A stretch of DNA of 64,000 nt, taken from positions 1 to 64,000 of the forward strand of contig NZ_LJHQ01000011.1 in NCBI RefSeq assembly GCF_001295925.1, written 5' to 3'. Shown piece after piece: positions 1 through 8,610 of this stretch. The position numbers and the translations under genes are program-made. The first letter of the stretch is position 1; every line of letters starts with the position of its first letter. The notes under the pieces were generated by a model. That model was not told where the DNA came from and did no database searches. It worked only from the letters and a program-made list of their open reading frames with translations. Source of the DNA: Allobosea sp. AAP35 (GTDB lineage: Bacteria > Pseudomonadota > Alphaproteobacteria > Rhizobiales > Beijerinckiaceae).

Positions 1-36
1 CCGCTTCGCGGCTTGTCCGGAATGACGGGGAGGTGG
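1..36. repeat. Right end of a dispersed intergenic palindromic repeat
   Basis: The window opens inside the terminal arm of the repeat family seen at eight further places here. It has the 'gcttgtccggaatgacg' ending shared, with small changes, by the copies at 12.6 kb and 36.4 kb. The left arm lies outside the window. Confidence 0.6.
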
Positions 37-84
37 GCGACGGCGGCGGGCGATCCCGCAGGGCGATTGATGAGGCCAGACACC

Positions 85-116
85 AAAAAAGGGGACGGCG
101 ATTTCTCGCCATCCCC
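85..116 (-). terminator. Rho-independent terminator of rpsD
   Basis: Read on the minus strand, the arms GGGGATGGCGA and TCGCCGTCCCC pair with one wobble or mismatch around a GAAA loop and are followed by a run of six T. It lies about 45 bases after the rpsD stop codon, where a terminator is expected. Confidence 0.9.
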
Positions 117-159
117 CAGAATGCTCCGGCAGACGGGCCTTGCGGCCCATCGCTTCCGA

Positions 160-777
160 TCAGCGCGAGTAGAACTCGATGACCAGGTTGGGTTCCATCT
201 GCACCGCATAGGGCACGTCCGTCAGGGTGGGCGTGCGGGTGTAGGTGGCGGTCGATTTGGTGTGGTCGGCGTCGATGTAGTCGGGCACGTCGCGCTCGGC
301 GAGCTGGGCGGCCTCGATCACGATGGCGAGCTGGCGGGAGCTCTCCTTGATCGCGATCACGTCGCCCGGCTTCACCTGGTAGGAGGCGATGTTGACGCGC
401 TTGCCGTTGACCGTGATGTGGCCGTGGTTGACGAACTGGCGGGCCGCGAAGACGGTGGCGACGAACTTGGCGCGGTAGATCACCGCGTCCAGGCGACGCT
501 CGAGCAGGCCAATCAGGTTCTCGCCCGAATCGCCCTTGAGGCGGATCGCCTCGGCGTAGTATCGGCGGAACTGCTTCTCGGAGATCGAGCCGTAATAGCC
601 CTTCAGCTTCTGCTTGGCGCGAAGCTGCGTGCCGAAGTCGGACGGCTTGCCCTTGCGGCGCTGGCCGTGCTGGCCGGGGCCGTATTCACGACGGTTGACC
701 GGGGACTTGGGACGGCCCCAGATGTTCTGACCGAGACGACGGTCAATCTTGTATTTCGCCTCATGGCGCTTCGACAT
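160..777 (-). CDS. rpsD: 30S ribosomal protein S4
   Basis: Primary 16S rRNA-binding protein of the small ribosomal subunit, needed early in 30S assembly. The 205 residues match the family length. The N-terminus begins [10 protein letters not shown] and the C-terminus ends IEFYSR, both typical of alphaproteobacterial S4. The S4 RNA-binding fold covers roughly residues 90-155, with the run [13 protein letters not shown] and the [11 protein letters not shown] segment. The frame stays open about 60 codons upstream, but the internal ATG at 777 gives the canonical N-terminus and has AGAGGA about nine bases before it, so that start was chosen. The gene lies downstream of murI on the same strand and ends in a strong terminator. 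Confidence 0.97.
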   Translation of the reverse strand: MSKRHEAKYKIDRRLGQNIWGRPKSPVNRREYGPGQHGQRRKGKPSDFGTQLRAKQKLKGYYGSISEKQFRRYYAEAIRLKGDSGENLIGLLERRLDAVIYRAKFVATVFAARQFVNHGHITVNGKRVNIASYQVKPGDVIAIKESSRQLAIVIEAAQLAERDVPDYIDADHTKSTATYTRTPTLTDVPYAVQMEPNLVIEFYSR

Positions 778-966
778 ATCGCGTGTCCTCTTGAAGTTCG
801 CGAAGTTGAGGACCGCGCCCTCCTGCTCTCCCGCATGGGGCGGGAGCGACAGATCCGGCTTCCGAAGAAAGCAGATCACGGGTGCGGAAAAAAGCCACGC
901 GGGCCTTTTGGGCCCGCGCGACGTGTGCCTAGAACCATTTGTGACGGCGTTTGTCAAACTTCAAAG

Positions 967-1051
967 CGTCATTCTCGGGCTTGACCCGAGAATCTCTGAG
1001 ACCAGAAGGCGCTGGTTTTTCGAGATGCTCGGGTCAAACCCGAGCATGACG
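967..1051. repeat. Intergenic palindromic repeat between murI and rpsD
   Basis: Two nested inverted repeats: 'attctcgggcttgacccgagaat' and 'gctcgggtcaaacccgagc' form separate hairpins, and the outer ends 'cgtcat' and 'atgacg' pair with each other. It abuts the murI stop codon, so in RNA it could also act as a 3' stem-loop for murI. This is a short variant of the family at 2.06, 6.27, 7.21, 8.52, 12.6, 16.3 and 36.35 kb. Confidence 0.75.
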
Positions 1052-1058
1052 TGGGGCC

Positions 1059-1925
1059 TCAATTGCCCAGTGGCATCGGCTCGATGACGACCTCGGCGAG
1101 GCCGTAGCCGGCGAGCGCGATGCGCAAGGGTCCGGTGATGCCGGTGCCGTTGGTGAAGACTGCGACGGCCTCGATGGCGACCGTGGAGAGTGCATCGTCC
1201 TGCCCCAGCAACTGCACGACGCGGCGCGCGATGGCGGGTGCGGGGTCGATCCATTCGACCGGCCAGGGAGCCAGGCGCCGCATGCGCTCCAGCAGCAGCG
1301 GATAATGCGTGCAAGAGAGGGTGACGACATCGGTGCGGGCACCATCGCGCTCGACGAAGCAGGGCGCGATCTCGGCGGCGATGGCGGCGTCATCCGCCGG
1401 CTCGCCCTTCAGCACGGCTTCGGCGAGGCCCGCGAGCTTCGTCGAGCCGACCAGCGTGACCTCGCAGCCGCCGGCATAGCTGGCGATCAGGCCGCGCGTG
1501 TAATCGCGCGCCACCGTGCCCGGCGTCGCCAGCACCGAGATCAGCCGCGACCGGGTCAGGGCGGCGGCCGGCTTGATGGCGGGCACCGTGCCCACGAACG
1601 GAATGGCGAAGCGGGCGCGCAGGGCCGGCAGAACCAGTGTGGATGCGGTATTGCAGGCGATGACGACGAGATCGGGGTGGAAGCGCGCGACCAGCCGCTC
1701 CATCACGGCCAGCACGCGCGCGACGAGGTCGCTTTCGGCCAGCCGGCCATAGGGAAAGCCGGCATCGTCGGCGGCATAGACGACATGGGCGTTGGGGTGG
1801 GCCTGCATCGTTTTCGACAGCACGGTGAGGCCGCCGAGCCCGGAATCGAAGACGAGGATGGTCGGCGTATGACGCAGCAGCACCGCCGCGCGCGAGGCCG
1901 TTCCGGCCAGAAGATCGAGCTGCAT
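1059..1925 (-). CDS. murI: Glutamate racemase
   Basis: Converts L-glutamate to the D-glutamate used in peptidoglycan stem peptides, in the cytoplasm. The 288 residues match the family. The nucleotide/substrate motif DSGLGGLTVL starts at residue 27. The two catalytic cysteines are visible: Cys91 in ACNTAST and Cys205 in LSCTHYPLL. FPYG at 57-60 is also conserved. The N-terminus is about 20 residues longer than in many homologues, so the start at 1925 is less certain than the rest. It lies upstream of rpsD on the same strand, separated by a palindromic repeat. Confidence 0.95.
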   Translation of the reverse strand: MQLDLLAGTASRAAVLLRHTPTILVFDSGLGGLTVLSKTMQAHPNAHVVYAADDAGFPYGRLAESDLVARVLAVMERLVARFHPDLVVIACNTASTLVLPALRARFAIPFVGTVPAIKPAAALTRSRLISVLATPGTVARDYTRGLIASYAGGCEVTLVGSTKLAGLAEAVLKGEPADDAAIAAEIAPCFVERDGARTDVVTLSCTHYPLLLERMRRLAPWPVEWIDPAPAIARRVVQLLGQDDALSTVAIEAVAVFTNGTGITGPLRIALAGYGLAEVVIEPMPLGN

Positions 1926-2059
1926 GCGCCTGTGAGCCTGCCCGGGTGACGAAGGCGGGGATTCCGCCAGAGCCGGGTTAAGGGACCGTCAAGAGGGCGG
2001 AAAGAAGACCGTGCGGATTTGAGTGAATCGGTGTGGTGAACGGTCGGTCATACCCGGGC

Positions 2060-2176
2060 TGTCATCCCGGACAAGCCGCGCCAGCGGCGCCGATCCGGGA
2101 TCCATGCCTGAACCTTTCAGGACCAGCGTTCCGGCATGGATCCCGGGTCTTCGCTTCGCTGCGCCCGGGATGACGG
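2060..2176. repeat. Intergenic palindromic repeat, long form
   Basis: The outer arms 'gtcatcccgg' and 'cccgggatgac' pair. The inner region contains the shared 'gatccatgcctgaac' core and the complementary 'ggcatggatccc'. It fills the gap between murI and the amine oxidase gene. Close copies stand at 12.6, 16.3 and 36.35 kb. Confidence 0.8.
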
Positions 2177-2211
2177 CGCGGTTTCATTGCGATCTCTCGG
2201 GTCGCGATCCC

Positions 2212-3528
2212 TCAGGCCTTGATCCGCGCAACCGCCGCGGCCGCCGCACGGCCCGCGAGCGTCGCGCCGCCGACCGTCATCGCGCCGCCGCCGGCCGTGG
2301 CCTCGCCTGCGATGAAGAGGCGTCCGCCGATCGGCTCGGCCAGTTGCTCGCGCGCCGCCTCGCGGCCGGGCAGGCAGACGGAATAGGAGCCGCGCGAGAA
2401 CGGGTCGGTCCACCAGGCGGGGAAGGAGATGCCGGTGATCGCCTTGCCGATGTCGGCGCCGATCATCTTCGTGAGCAACTCGGTCAGATGGTCGCGCGCG
2501 GCGTCGGGGCCGGCCGCCGAGAGTTCGCGGGCATGGTCGCCGCCGCAATAGGCGACGATCAGGTCCTTGTCCTCGGGGAAGAGGTCGAAATTCATCAGGC
2601 GGCTCGGCGAGCCGGCTTCGAGGAAGCTCGTGCCCGGCGTGATGCCGAAGCGGTCGCCCTCGACCTTGAGCGCGATCTTGGTCAGCGCGCCCATGCCGAT
2701 GCCGTCGAGCGCATCGCGGTTGCGCGCCGGCAGCTCCGGCGTGAAGCGGATCGCGCCGGCCTTGAGCACGCCGACGGGCACCGTGACGATGCAGGCATTG
2801 GCGCGCAGGGTGCCCGAGGGGGTCGTGACCGCGACGCCGGGCCCATCCCAACGGATTTCGCTGGCCGGCTGGTTCAGGCGGATGTCGAGGCCCGCGCCAT
2901 GCCGCGCGACGAGGTGGCCATAGCCGGAGGGCACGAGGAGATCGTCGCCGGACCAGAGACGCTGGTAGTCCCGCGCCGAGATCCTGTCCGATTCCTCGCC
3001 GATCGAGAGCAGCAGGCCGGACGAGGCGATCGGCGCCAAGTCCGGGCCGAGATCGCCGAGCAGGTCCTTCACCGAGAGATCGCGCTTGGTCAGATCGACC
3101 GTTTCCAGGCGCCGGTCGATCTGGCCGAAGGCGCCGCGGCGCTTCTGCCGGTCGGCATCCGCCATCGGCCTGCCGTCGGCGAAGACGCGGAAGCCGCCGC
3201 CCCACGATTCGCCGGGCGTCGCGATGCCGAGATCGCGCGCGATCTGGACCCAGGGGTTGCGCTCGGCCCAGTGGATGAACATCGCACCCGCATCATAGGC
3301 CGGCCCCAGCGAGGTGTCGGTGAAGGCGCGTCCGCCGACGCGGTCGCGCGCTTCCAGCACGATTGCCCTGCGGCCGGCGGCCTTCAGATCATGGGCGGCG
3401 GCGAGTCCCGCCGCGCCCGCGCCGATGATGATGACGTCCGCCTCGGCCGCGCTTGCGCCGCGCATGGGCAGTGCCAGCGATGCCGACATCGCAACTGATC
3501 CCGTCAACATGGTTCGGCGGTCGAGCAT
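2212..3528 (-). CDS. Flavin monoamine oxidase family protein, Tat-exported
   Basis: FAD-dependent amine oxidase, expected to oxidise primary or secondary amines in the periplasm. Residues 1-28 form a twin-arginine-type signal (DRRTMLTG, a hydrophobic stretch, then ASAA). The Rossmann dinucleotide motif GAGAAG is at 36-41, followed by the acidic LEARDRVGGRAF segment that contacts FAD. The C-terminal FAD motif is FIAGEATAGGGAMTVGGA. The 438 residues fit the family. The substrate cannot be read from the sequence. The start at 3528 is an ATG, and a second in-frame ATG six codons later is also possible. It is divergent from the TonB receptor and separated from it by a 359-base control region. Confidence 0.85.
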   Translation of the reverse strand: MLDRRTMLTGSVAMSASLALPMRGASAAEADVIIIGAGAAGLAAAHDLKAAGRRAIVLEARDRVGGRAFTDTSLGPAYDAGAMFIHWAERNPWVQIARDLGIATPGESWGGGFRVFADGRPMADADRQKRRGAFGQIDRRLETVDLTKRDLSVKDLLGDLGPDLAPIASSGLLLSIGEESDRISARDYQRLWSGDDLLVPSGYGHLVARHGAGLDIRLNQPASEIRWDGPGVAVTTPSGTLRANACIVTVPVGVLKAGAIRFTPELPARNRDALDGIGMGALTKIALKVEGDRFGITPGTSFLEAGSPSRLMNFDLFPEDKDLIVAYCGGDHARELSAAGPDAARDHLTELLTKMIGADIGKAITGISFPAWWTDPFSRGSYSVCLPGREAAREQLAEPIGGRLFIAGEATAGGGAMTVGGATLAGRAAAAAVARIKA

Positions 3529-3887
3529 GGGGTGGAAAGGTCCCGTTCTGCCCGCTCATGTTGGGCCCGTATCGCTGCGTTGCAACAGGAACGTGTCGGG
3601 CGTGGGGCCCTGACGCGATCACGAGATCGGGAGGCGCGGATTCTGGCTGCGGCCCGCAGGCATTCGGATTGGAGCAATCAAAAACACAGTCTTCATTAGA
3701 TAAAATCGATTGATGTATCGCTTTTGCATCTGAGTTTGTTCTTGTCGCGGCGACAATTGACAGTCTTCGATTCGATGAATAATCGATGGTAGCCCTAACG
3801 ACAGTATAGGGCCTTGTTTATACTGATTTTAAAACTTCTGTAGCGCGGCGGCCTGTCCGTCCGCGCCGGCAAGGATGGGCTGAGGCG
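3529..3887. other. Divergent AT-rich intergenic region upstream of the TonB receptor
   Basis: A 359-base region without a credible gene. It becomes distinctly AT-rich from about 3680 onward, unlike the flanking coding DNA, and contains the promoter-like and dyad elements listed separately. It must hold the promoter of the receptor and probably that of the oppositely oriented amine oxidase. Confidence 0.7.
3757..3825 (+). promoter_or_regulatory. Candidate promoter and operator dyad of the TonB receptor
   Basis: A perfect TTGACA (3757-3762) is followed 15 bases later by AATAAT (3778-3783). The spacer is short, and a 17-base spacing would place TAATCG instead. Downstream, the perfect inverted repeat CAGTATA-N10-TATACTG occupies 3802-3825, where a repressor would block initiation. 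Iron regulators such as Irr, RirA or Fur are usual for such receptors, but I cannot match the dyad to a known consensus. Confidence 0.45.
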
Positions 3888-6176
3888 ATGGGGATGCACT
3901 CTGGCAGGCTGCGCGAAGGCGTCGCGCTTGGAACCTTGATGGTGATGCTGGCCGCGCCGGCACTGGCGCAACAGTCAGGCCGCAGCCGGGCAGCCCCGGT
4001 GGCGCAGGCCACTGAAGCGCCCGTGGTGCTCGACCAGATCACGGTCGAGGGCGCAGCGCCGGGCCAGGCGCTCGTGGCGGGGCCGACCACGACCCGCACC
4101 ACGCGCGAGCAGCTCGACCGCCAGCAGGTCCAGAGCCTCAGCGACCTCGCCAACCGGGTCGAGGCCGGCATCAGCTTCAATCGGCAGAACAACTCACTCA
4201 ACATCCGCGGTCTCGACGGCGCGCGCGTGCTGACGACGGTCGATGGCATCCGCCAGCCCTTCCTGATCGACAGCCGCGTTACCCGCGGCGGCACCTCCGC
4301 CTTCGATTTCGACTCGCTGTCGACGCTCGACCTGTTGCGCGGCCCCAGCGGCGGCAGCACGCTCGGCAGCGGCGGGCTCGGCGGCGTGCTGGCCGTGCGC
4401 ACGCTCGATCCCGAGGACATCATCCGCAATGGCCGCAGCTACGGCGCGCTGGCCAAGACGGGCTTCGACAGCACCGACAGGGCCGTGTTCGGCAGCGCGG
4501 CGGGTGCCGCGCGCTGGAACAACAGCTGGGCCCTGATCCAGGGCGGCTTCCGCAGCGGGCACGAGACCGGCAATGGCGGCAACGTCAAGACGATCGGCGC
4601 GGCGCGAACCGAGCCCAATCCGCGTGATTTCGACCAGTACAGCTTCCTGGCCAAGCTCCACCAGTATTCCAATGACCAGGCGCATCGCTTCGGGCTGACG
4701 GCGGAGACCTTCAAGCGCTCTGACCGCGTCTACAATCGCGACAACTCCGTCTCGCTGACCGGGAATTACCGTCCCGGCTCCTATCGCTCGGGGGAGGACG
4801 TCGAGCGCGACCGCGTCTCGCTGAGCTACGACTACAAGATGCCGGGCTCGTTCTTCGACGAGGCGCATGCGCTGGCCTATTGGCAGCGGTTGAAGCGCAA
4901 CGACCTGACCAACGGCTATCGCTACACCAGCATCGTCGGCAACTATGCGCGCAACAACGAGAACGAGGAAGAGGCCTACGGGTTCAACGGCCACGTCATC
5001 AAGAGCTTCAACACCGGCATGTTCTCGCACCGCATCCTGGCCGGCACCGAGCTGCGGATGTCGAGCCTGGAGCAGTACAGCGCCGGCTCCGATGCCTGCC
5101 CCACACGGCCGGCTTCAGGGGTCTATACGGGAGCGTTCACGACCTGCAACAACATCCCCACCAACCAGGCCGAGCAGCCCAAGGTCGATGGCCGGCTGGC
5201 GGGGTTCTACATTCAGGACGAGATCGGCCTGCTGGAGAACCGGCTGCGCGTGACGCCGGGCCTGCGCTACGACTGGTATGAGGAGAAGCCGCAGGCCACC
5301 CCGGCCTATACCAATGGGGCTTCGCGCCCGGTCGGTCTGCCGGCGTCTTCAAGCGATTCGGCCTGGTCGCCGCGCATTCGGCTCGAATACGACGTGCTGA
5401 AGAACGCGCCCTGGTTCAAGGACGTCACCGTCTTCGCGCAATGGGCCAAGACCTTCCGCCCGCCGACCGCCAACGAGCTTTATGGCCGCTTCGGCTCGCC
5501 GACGACCTATCTGCGCAGCGGTAATCCGGATCTGCGCCCCGAAACCGGCAATGGCATCGATGTCGGCCTGCGCTTCGGCGACAAGGCCTTTGGCGGCTCG
5601 CTGACCTATTTCCACACCGATTACCGCAACTTCATCGACACCTACCAGTCTCAGGCCCCTTGCGTCGGCGGGCTCTACTGCCAGGGCGGCATCACCAGCT
5701 TCCGCAATGTGGCGCGGGCCGAGATCCAGGGCTTCGAGGCCAATCTGCAATACGCCTTCGCCGAGAACTGGCTGGCGCGCGGCTCGTTTGCCTACACCCG
5801 CGGCAAGAACAAGGACGACGACACCTTCCTGAATTCGATCTCGCCGATGCAGGGCATCATCGCCATTGCCTATGGCACCGAGCGCTGGGGGGCGGAAGTC
5901 TCGACCAAGCTTGCGGCGGCCCGCGACGACGTCGCCGCAACGACCGGCGCGACGCAGGGCTTCAAGGCGCCGGGCTATGCGATCTTCAACGCGACCGCCT
6001 GGTGGAAGCCGCTGCCGCAGATCGCCGATCTCGAACTCCAGATCGGCGTCTACAACATCTTCGACCGCACATACTGGGACGCGGTCAATGTGCCGACCGG
6101 CGTGCTGGCCCAGGCCCGCGACTACTACAGCGAGCCCGGCCGGACCGTGAAGGCGACGATGAAGGTCCAGTTCTGA
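3888..6176 (+). CDS. TonB-dependent outer-membrane receptor, hemoglobin/transferrin/lactoferrin type
   Basis: Outer-membrane gated channel for TonB-driven uptake of heme or another iron source. The signal peptide spans residues 1-27 (cleavage ALA|QQ). The plug domain follows at roughly 50-155 and carries the typical stretch NIRGLDGARVLTTVDGIRQ. The rest is a beta-barrel ending in Phe (MKVQF), as outer-membrane proteins do. The FRPP and NPDLRPE boxes of heme receptors are present, but I see no His between them, where characterised heme receptors have a conserved one, so the ligand may not be heme. The 762 residues match the family. An ATG two codons downstream is an alternative start. No tonB, hmu or ABC genes follow; a terminator does. 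Confidence 0.85.
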   Translation: MGMHSGRLREGVALGTLMVMLAAPALAQQSGRSRAAPVAQATEAPVVLDQITVEGAAPGQALVAGPTTTRTTREQLDRQQVQSLSDLANRVEAGISFNRQNNSLNIRGLDGARVLTTVDGIRQPFLIDSRVTRGGTSAFDFDSLSTLDLLRGPSGGSTLGSGGLGGVLAVRTLDPEDIIRNGRSYGALAKTGFDSTDRAVFGSAAGAARWNNSWALIQGGFRSGHETGNGGNVKTIGAARTEPNPRDFDQYSFLAKLHQYSNDQAHRFGLTAETFKRSDRVYNRDNSVSLTGNYRPGSYRSGEDVERDRVSLSYDYKMPGSFFDEAHALAYWQRLKRNDLTNGYRYTSIVGNYARNNENEEEAYGFNGHVIKSFNTGMFSHRILAGTELRMSSLEQYSAGSDACPTRPASGVYTGAFTTCNNIPTNQAEQPKVDGRLAGFYIQDEIGLLENRLRVTPGLRYDWYEEKPQATPAYTNGASRPVGLPASSSDSAWSPRIRLEYDVLKNAPWFKDVTVFAQWAKTFRPPTANELYGRFGSPTTYLRSGNPDLRPETGNGIDVGLRFGDKAFGGSLTYFHTDYRNFIDTYQSQAPCVGGLYCQGGITSFRNVARAEIQGFEANLQYAFAENWLARGSFAYTRGKNKDDDTFLNSISPMQGIIAIAYGTERWGAEVSTKLAAARDDVAATTGATQGFKAPGYAIFNATAWWKPLPQIADLELQIGVYNIFDRTYWDAVNVPTGVLAQARDYYSEPGRTVKATMKVQF

Positions 6177-6211
6177 CGAACCTCGCGTTTTCGAGACCCG
6201 GGATCGTCACC

Positions 6212-6239
6212 GGCCGGCCCTTCGGGGTCGGCCTTTTTT
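6212..6239 (+). terminator. Rho-independent terminator of the TonB receptor
   Basis: The arms GGCCGGCCC and GGGTCGGCC pair with one wobble around a TTCG tetraloop, followed by six T. It starts about 35 bases after the receptor stop codon. Confidence 0.92.
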
Positions 6240-6273
6240 GTCTCGGGGTCTGTAGAGCCAAGGTTCGCCTTGC

Positions 6274-6364
6274 CGTCATCCCGGGCTTGCCCCGGGATCC
6301 ATCGTAAGGCTCCGGAGCTCTATGATGGATTCCGGCGCTCCGCTGCGCTGCGGCCGGAATGACG
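6274..6364. repeat. Intergenic palindromic repeat
   Basis: A left hairpin 'cccgggcttgccccggg' and the outer arms 'cgtcatcccggg' and 'ccggaatgacg' define the element. It lies between the convergent TonB receptor and trmJ genes. Confidence 0.75.
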
Positions 6365-6386
6365 GGGTCGCATGGACCATCGGCGG

Positions 6387-7196
6387 TCACTTTCCCTCGG
6401 CCGGCTTTGGCACGCGCAGCCGCCTGGGCCCTTCGGTCAGAGATTTGAAGACGCCGCGCAGCGTGCGGGCCTCCTGCTCGGTCATGGCGAGGCGATGCAG
6501 GATGTCGCGCAGATTGGCGGTCATGATCTGCTTCTTGCCGGGAGGGAAGAAGCCGCAAACATCGAGCTCGGCCTCGAGATAGTCGAACATCGACAGAACC
6601 GTCGCCCGCGTCGCCGGCGGCGAGTCGGTGTGCTCGCGGAAGGTCGGCTGGCCGTCGGTCGCCTTGAACCATTCATAGCCGGCCAGCAGCACGGCCTGGG
6701 CGAGGTTCAGCGAGGCGAAGGCGGGGTTGACCGGAAAGGTCAGGATCGCGTCGGCAAAGGAGATCTCCTCATTGGTCAGGCCGATGCGCTCGCGCCCGAA
6801 GAGGATGCCGACGCGTTCGCCCTCGCCGATGCGCGCCGCAACCGGCGGCATGGCTTCGGCTGGCGTCACCACGCGCTTCATCTGGCCGCGCTCGCGCGCG
6901 GTCGTCGCCAAAACATAGTTGAGATCGGCGATGGCCTCGGCGGCAGTCGGATAAAGCCGTGCCGTTTCCAGGATATGCGTCGCGCCCGAAGCCGCCGCCA
7001 TGGCGCCCTTCTTCAGCCCGCCGCCGCCCGGCCAACCGTCGCGCGGCGCGACCAGCCGCATCTCGGACAGGCCGAAATTCGCCATGGCGCGCGCGCACAT
7101 GCCGATGTTCTCGGCCATCTGCGGCTCGACCAGGATGATCACGGGGGCCGGGGTCGCGACGGGCGCGCGGGTATGGTCTGTGCCGGAGCCGGGCAT
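6387..7196 (-). CDS. trmJ: tRNA (cytidine/uridine-2'-O-)-methyltransferase, TrmJ type
   Basis: SPOUT-class enzyme that methylates the ribose 2'-O of residue 32 in certain tRNAs. The trefoil-knot motifs are all visible: ILVEPQMAENIGMCARAM near the N-terminus, then LFGRERIGLTNEE, then FASLNLAQAV. The 269 residues match the family, including a C-terminal helical extension ending in a basic tail. The frame begins with a short Pro/Ala-rich segment before the first strand. It is the last gene of a minus-strand run behind the dipeptidase, from which a palindromic repeat separates it. Confidence 0.92.
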   Translation of the reverse strand: MPGSGTDHTRAPVATPAPVIILVEPQMAENIGMCARAMANFGLSEMRLVAPRDGWPGGGGLKKGAMAAASGATHILETARLYPTAAEAIADLNYVLATTARERGQMKRVVTPAEAMPPVAARIGEGERVGILFGRERIGLTNEEISFADAILTFPVNPAFASLNLAQAVLLAGYEWFKATDGQPTFREHTDSPPATRATVLSMFDYLEAELDVCGFFPPGKKQIMTANLRDILHRLAMTEQEARTLRGVFKSLTEGPRRLRVPKPAEGK

Positions 7197-7206
7197 GGGT
7201 GTGTCT

Positions 7207-7285
7207 CGTCATTCCCGGCGAAACGGAACCGGCGACCGGCGACGTCTCCCAAAGACATCGCCGGGTCAAGCCCGGCGATGTCGGA
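7207..7285. repeat. Intergenic palindromic repeat, diverged copy
   Basis: It begins 'cgtcattcccggcg' and contains the hairpin 'catcgccgggtcaagcccggcgatg'. It fills almost the entire gap between the dipeptidase and trmJ genes. Confidence 0.65.
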
Positions 7286-7288
7286 GGC

Positions 7289-8428
7289 TCAGCCCGCAGC
7301 TGCTTCCACCGCCGCCAGCACCCGCAGCGTGTTGCCGCCGGCGAGCTTTTCGAGGTTGTCCTCAGACCAGCCGCGCCGGATCAGCTCGGCGATCAGGGCG
7401 GGGAAGACGCTCGTATCCTCAAGCCCTTCGGGGTTGATCCAGCCGAAAAAGTCCGAGCCGATGCCGACATGGTCATGGCCGATGCGCTTGGCCAGGTATT
7501 CGAGATGGTCGCAATACTGCGCCAACGTCGCCTTCGGCTTCGGCCCGGCCTTGGCGGCGAGCTCGGCCTCGGCCTTGTCGTGGTCGAGCCCCTCGGGGGT
7601 CTTGCCGAACTGGTCCTTGGCCGGCTTGTGCCAGTCGCGCGAGGCCTGGCTGATGAAATCGGGCACGAAGGTCGCCATCACCACGCCGCCATTGGCCGCG
7701 ACGCGGTCGAGCACGTCGTCGGGCACGTTGCGCGGATGGTCGCAGAGCGAAAAGGCGTTGGAATGCGACCAGACCACCGGCGCGCGGGTGACGTCGAGCG
7801 TGTCGTGCATCACCTTGGGCGAGACATGGGCGAGGTCGACGACCATGCCGAGCGTGTTCATCCGGCCGATCACCGCCTTGCCGAACCCGGTCAGACCATT
7901 GTGGCGCGGGGCATCGGTGGCGGAATCGCACCAGTCATGGCTGTCATTGTGGCACAGCGTCATCAGCCGGATGCCGAGATCGAAATAGGCGTCGAGCGCG
8001 TCGATCTCGTTGTCGAGCGCCGTGCCGTTCTCGATCGTCATGAACAGCGCGATGCGCCCTTCCGCCTTCGCGGCCATGACATCGGCGGCGGAGAGGCCGG
8101 GGCTGAAGACATCGGCGTGGCGCTTGAGAATGTCGCGCATCAGCGCGATCTGGGCGAGCGCGAAACCGGCGGGCTTGGGGTGCTTGGGCGGGACATAGGC
8201 CGCGAAGAACTGGCCGGCCATCTTGCCCGCCTGCATGCGGGGGATGTCGGTGTCGCCCCTCTCGTGGATCGTCGTCAGGTCGTAGAGGCCGACATCGCCC
8301 TTAGCCGTGCGGTCGATCCGGATGACGTAGGGCAGGTCGTTATGTCCGTCGATCAGCGGGGCGCGGTCGAGCAGCGCCAGGGCCGCGGCATAGGCATTGT
8401 CCTGGACGGGTGGTTTGGCGAGGGCCAT
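7289..8428 (-). CDS. Membrane dipeptidase family (M19) dipeptidase
   Basis: Zinc-dependent dipeptidase of the renal dipeptidase family. Family members cleave dipeptides and often accept a D-residue at the C-terminal position. The metal-binding set is complete: the HND pair in LIDGHNDLP, Glu in MTIENGTA, His in VVDLAHVS, His in VVWSHSNA and Asp in GIGSDFFG. No signal peptide is apparent. The frame extends to a GTG at 8467, but the ATG at 8428 has AAGG eight bases upstream and gives 379 residues, so it was chosen. It follows a D-amino-acid dehydrogenase-like gene on the same strand, which suggests joint use of D-residue-containing peptides. Confidence 0.88.
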   Translation of the reverse strand: MALAKPPVQDNAYAAALALLDRAPLIDGHNDLPYVIRIDRTAKGDVGLYDLTTIHERGDTDIPRMQAGKMAGQFFAAYVPPKHPKPAGFALAQIALMRDILKRHADVFSPGLSAADVMAAKAEGRIALFMTIENGTALDNEIDALDAYFDLGIRLMTLCHNDSHDWCDSATDAPRHNGLTGFGKAVIGRMNTLGMVVDLAHVSPKVMHDTLDVTRAPVVWSHSNAFSLCDHPRNVPDDVLDRVAANGGVVMATFVPDFISQASRDWHKPAKDQFGKTPEGLDHDKAEAELAAKAGPKPKATLAQYCDHLEYLAKRIGHDHVGIGSDFFGWINPEGLEDTSVFPALIAELIRRGWSEDNLEKLAGGNTLRVLAAVEAAAG

Positions 8429-8520
8429 GGGGCAAGCCTTGGGTTTGGAATCGAGGGCGGCCGCCACCGTGGCAGTTCGCGGGTGAAGAGGCGAGGGGCG
8501 CGGTGCAGGGCTGGTCTTCG

Positions 8521-8603
8521 CGTCATGCTCGGGCGCAGCGCAGACCCCAGCATCTCCGGCAAGAGATTCTAGGGTCTCCGCTGCGCTTCGCCCGAGAATG
8601 ACG
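8521..8603. repeat. Intergenic palindromic repeat, short form
   Basis: The arms 'cgtcatgctcgggcgcagcg' and 'cgcttcgcccgagaatgacg' enclose a short spacer with the complementary pair 'agaccccag' and 'ctagggtct'. It lies between the FAD dehydrogenase and the dipeptidase. Confidence 0.75.
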
Positions 8604-8610
8604 TGCTTCG

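Noticed and set aside
2023-3498. Long open frame (about 490 codons) on the plus strand opposite the amine oxidase
   Set aside because: It is rich in Arg, Gly, Asp and Ala without any domain, lies entirely antisense to a gene with clear FAD motifs, and has no ribosome-binding site. It is a high-GC shadow frame.
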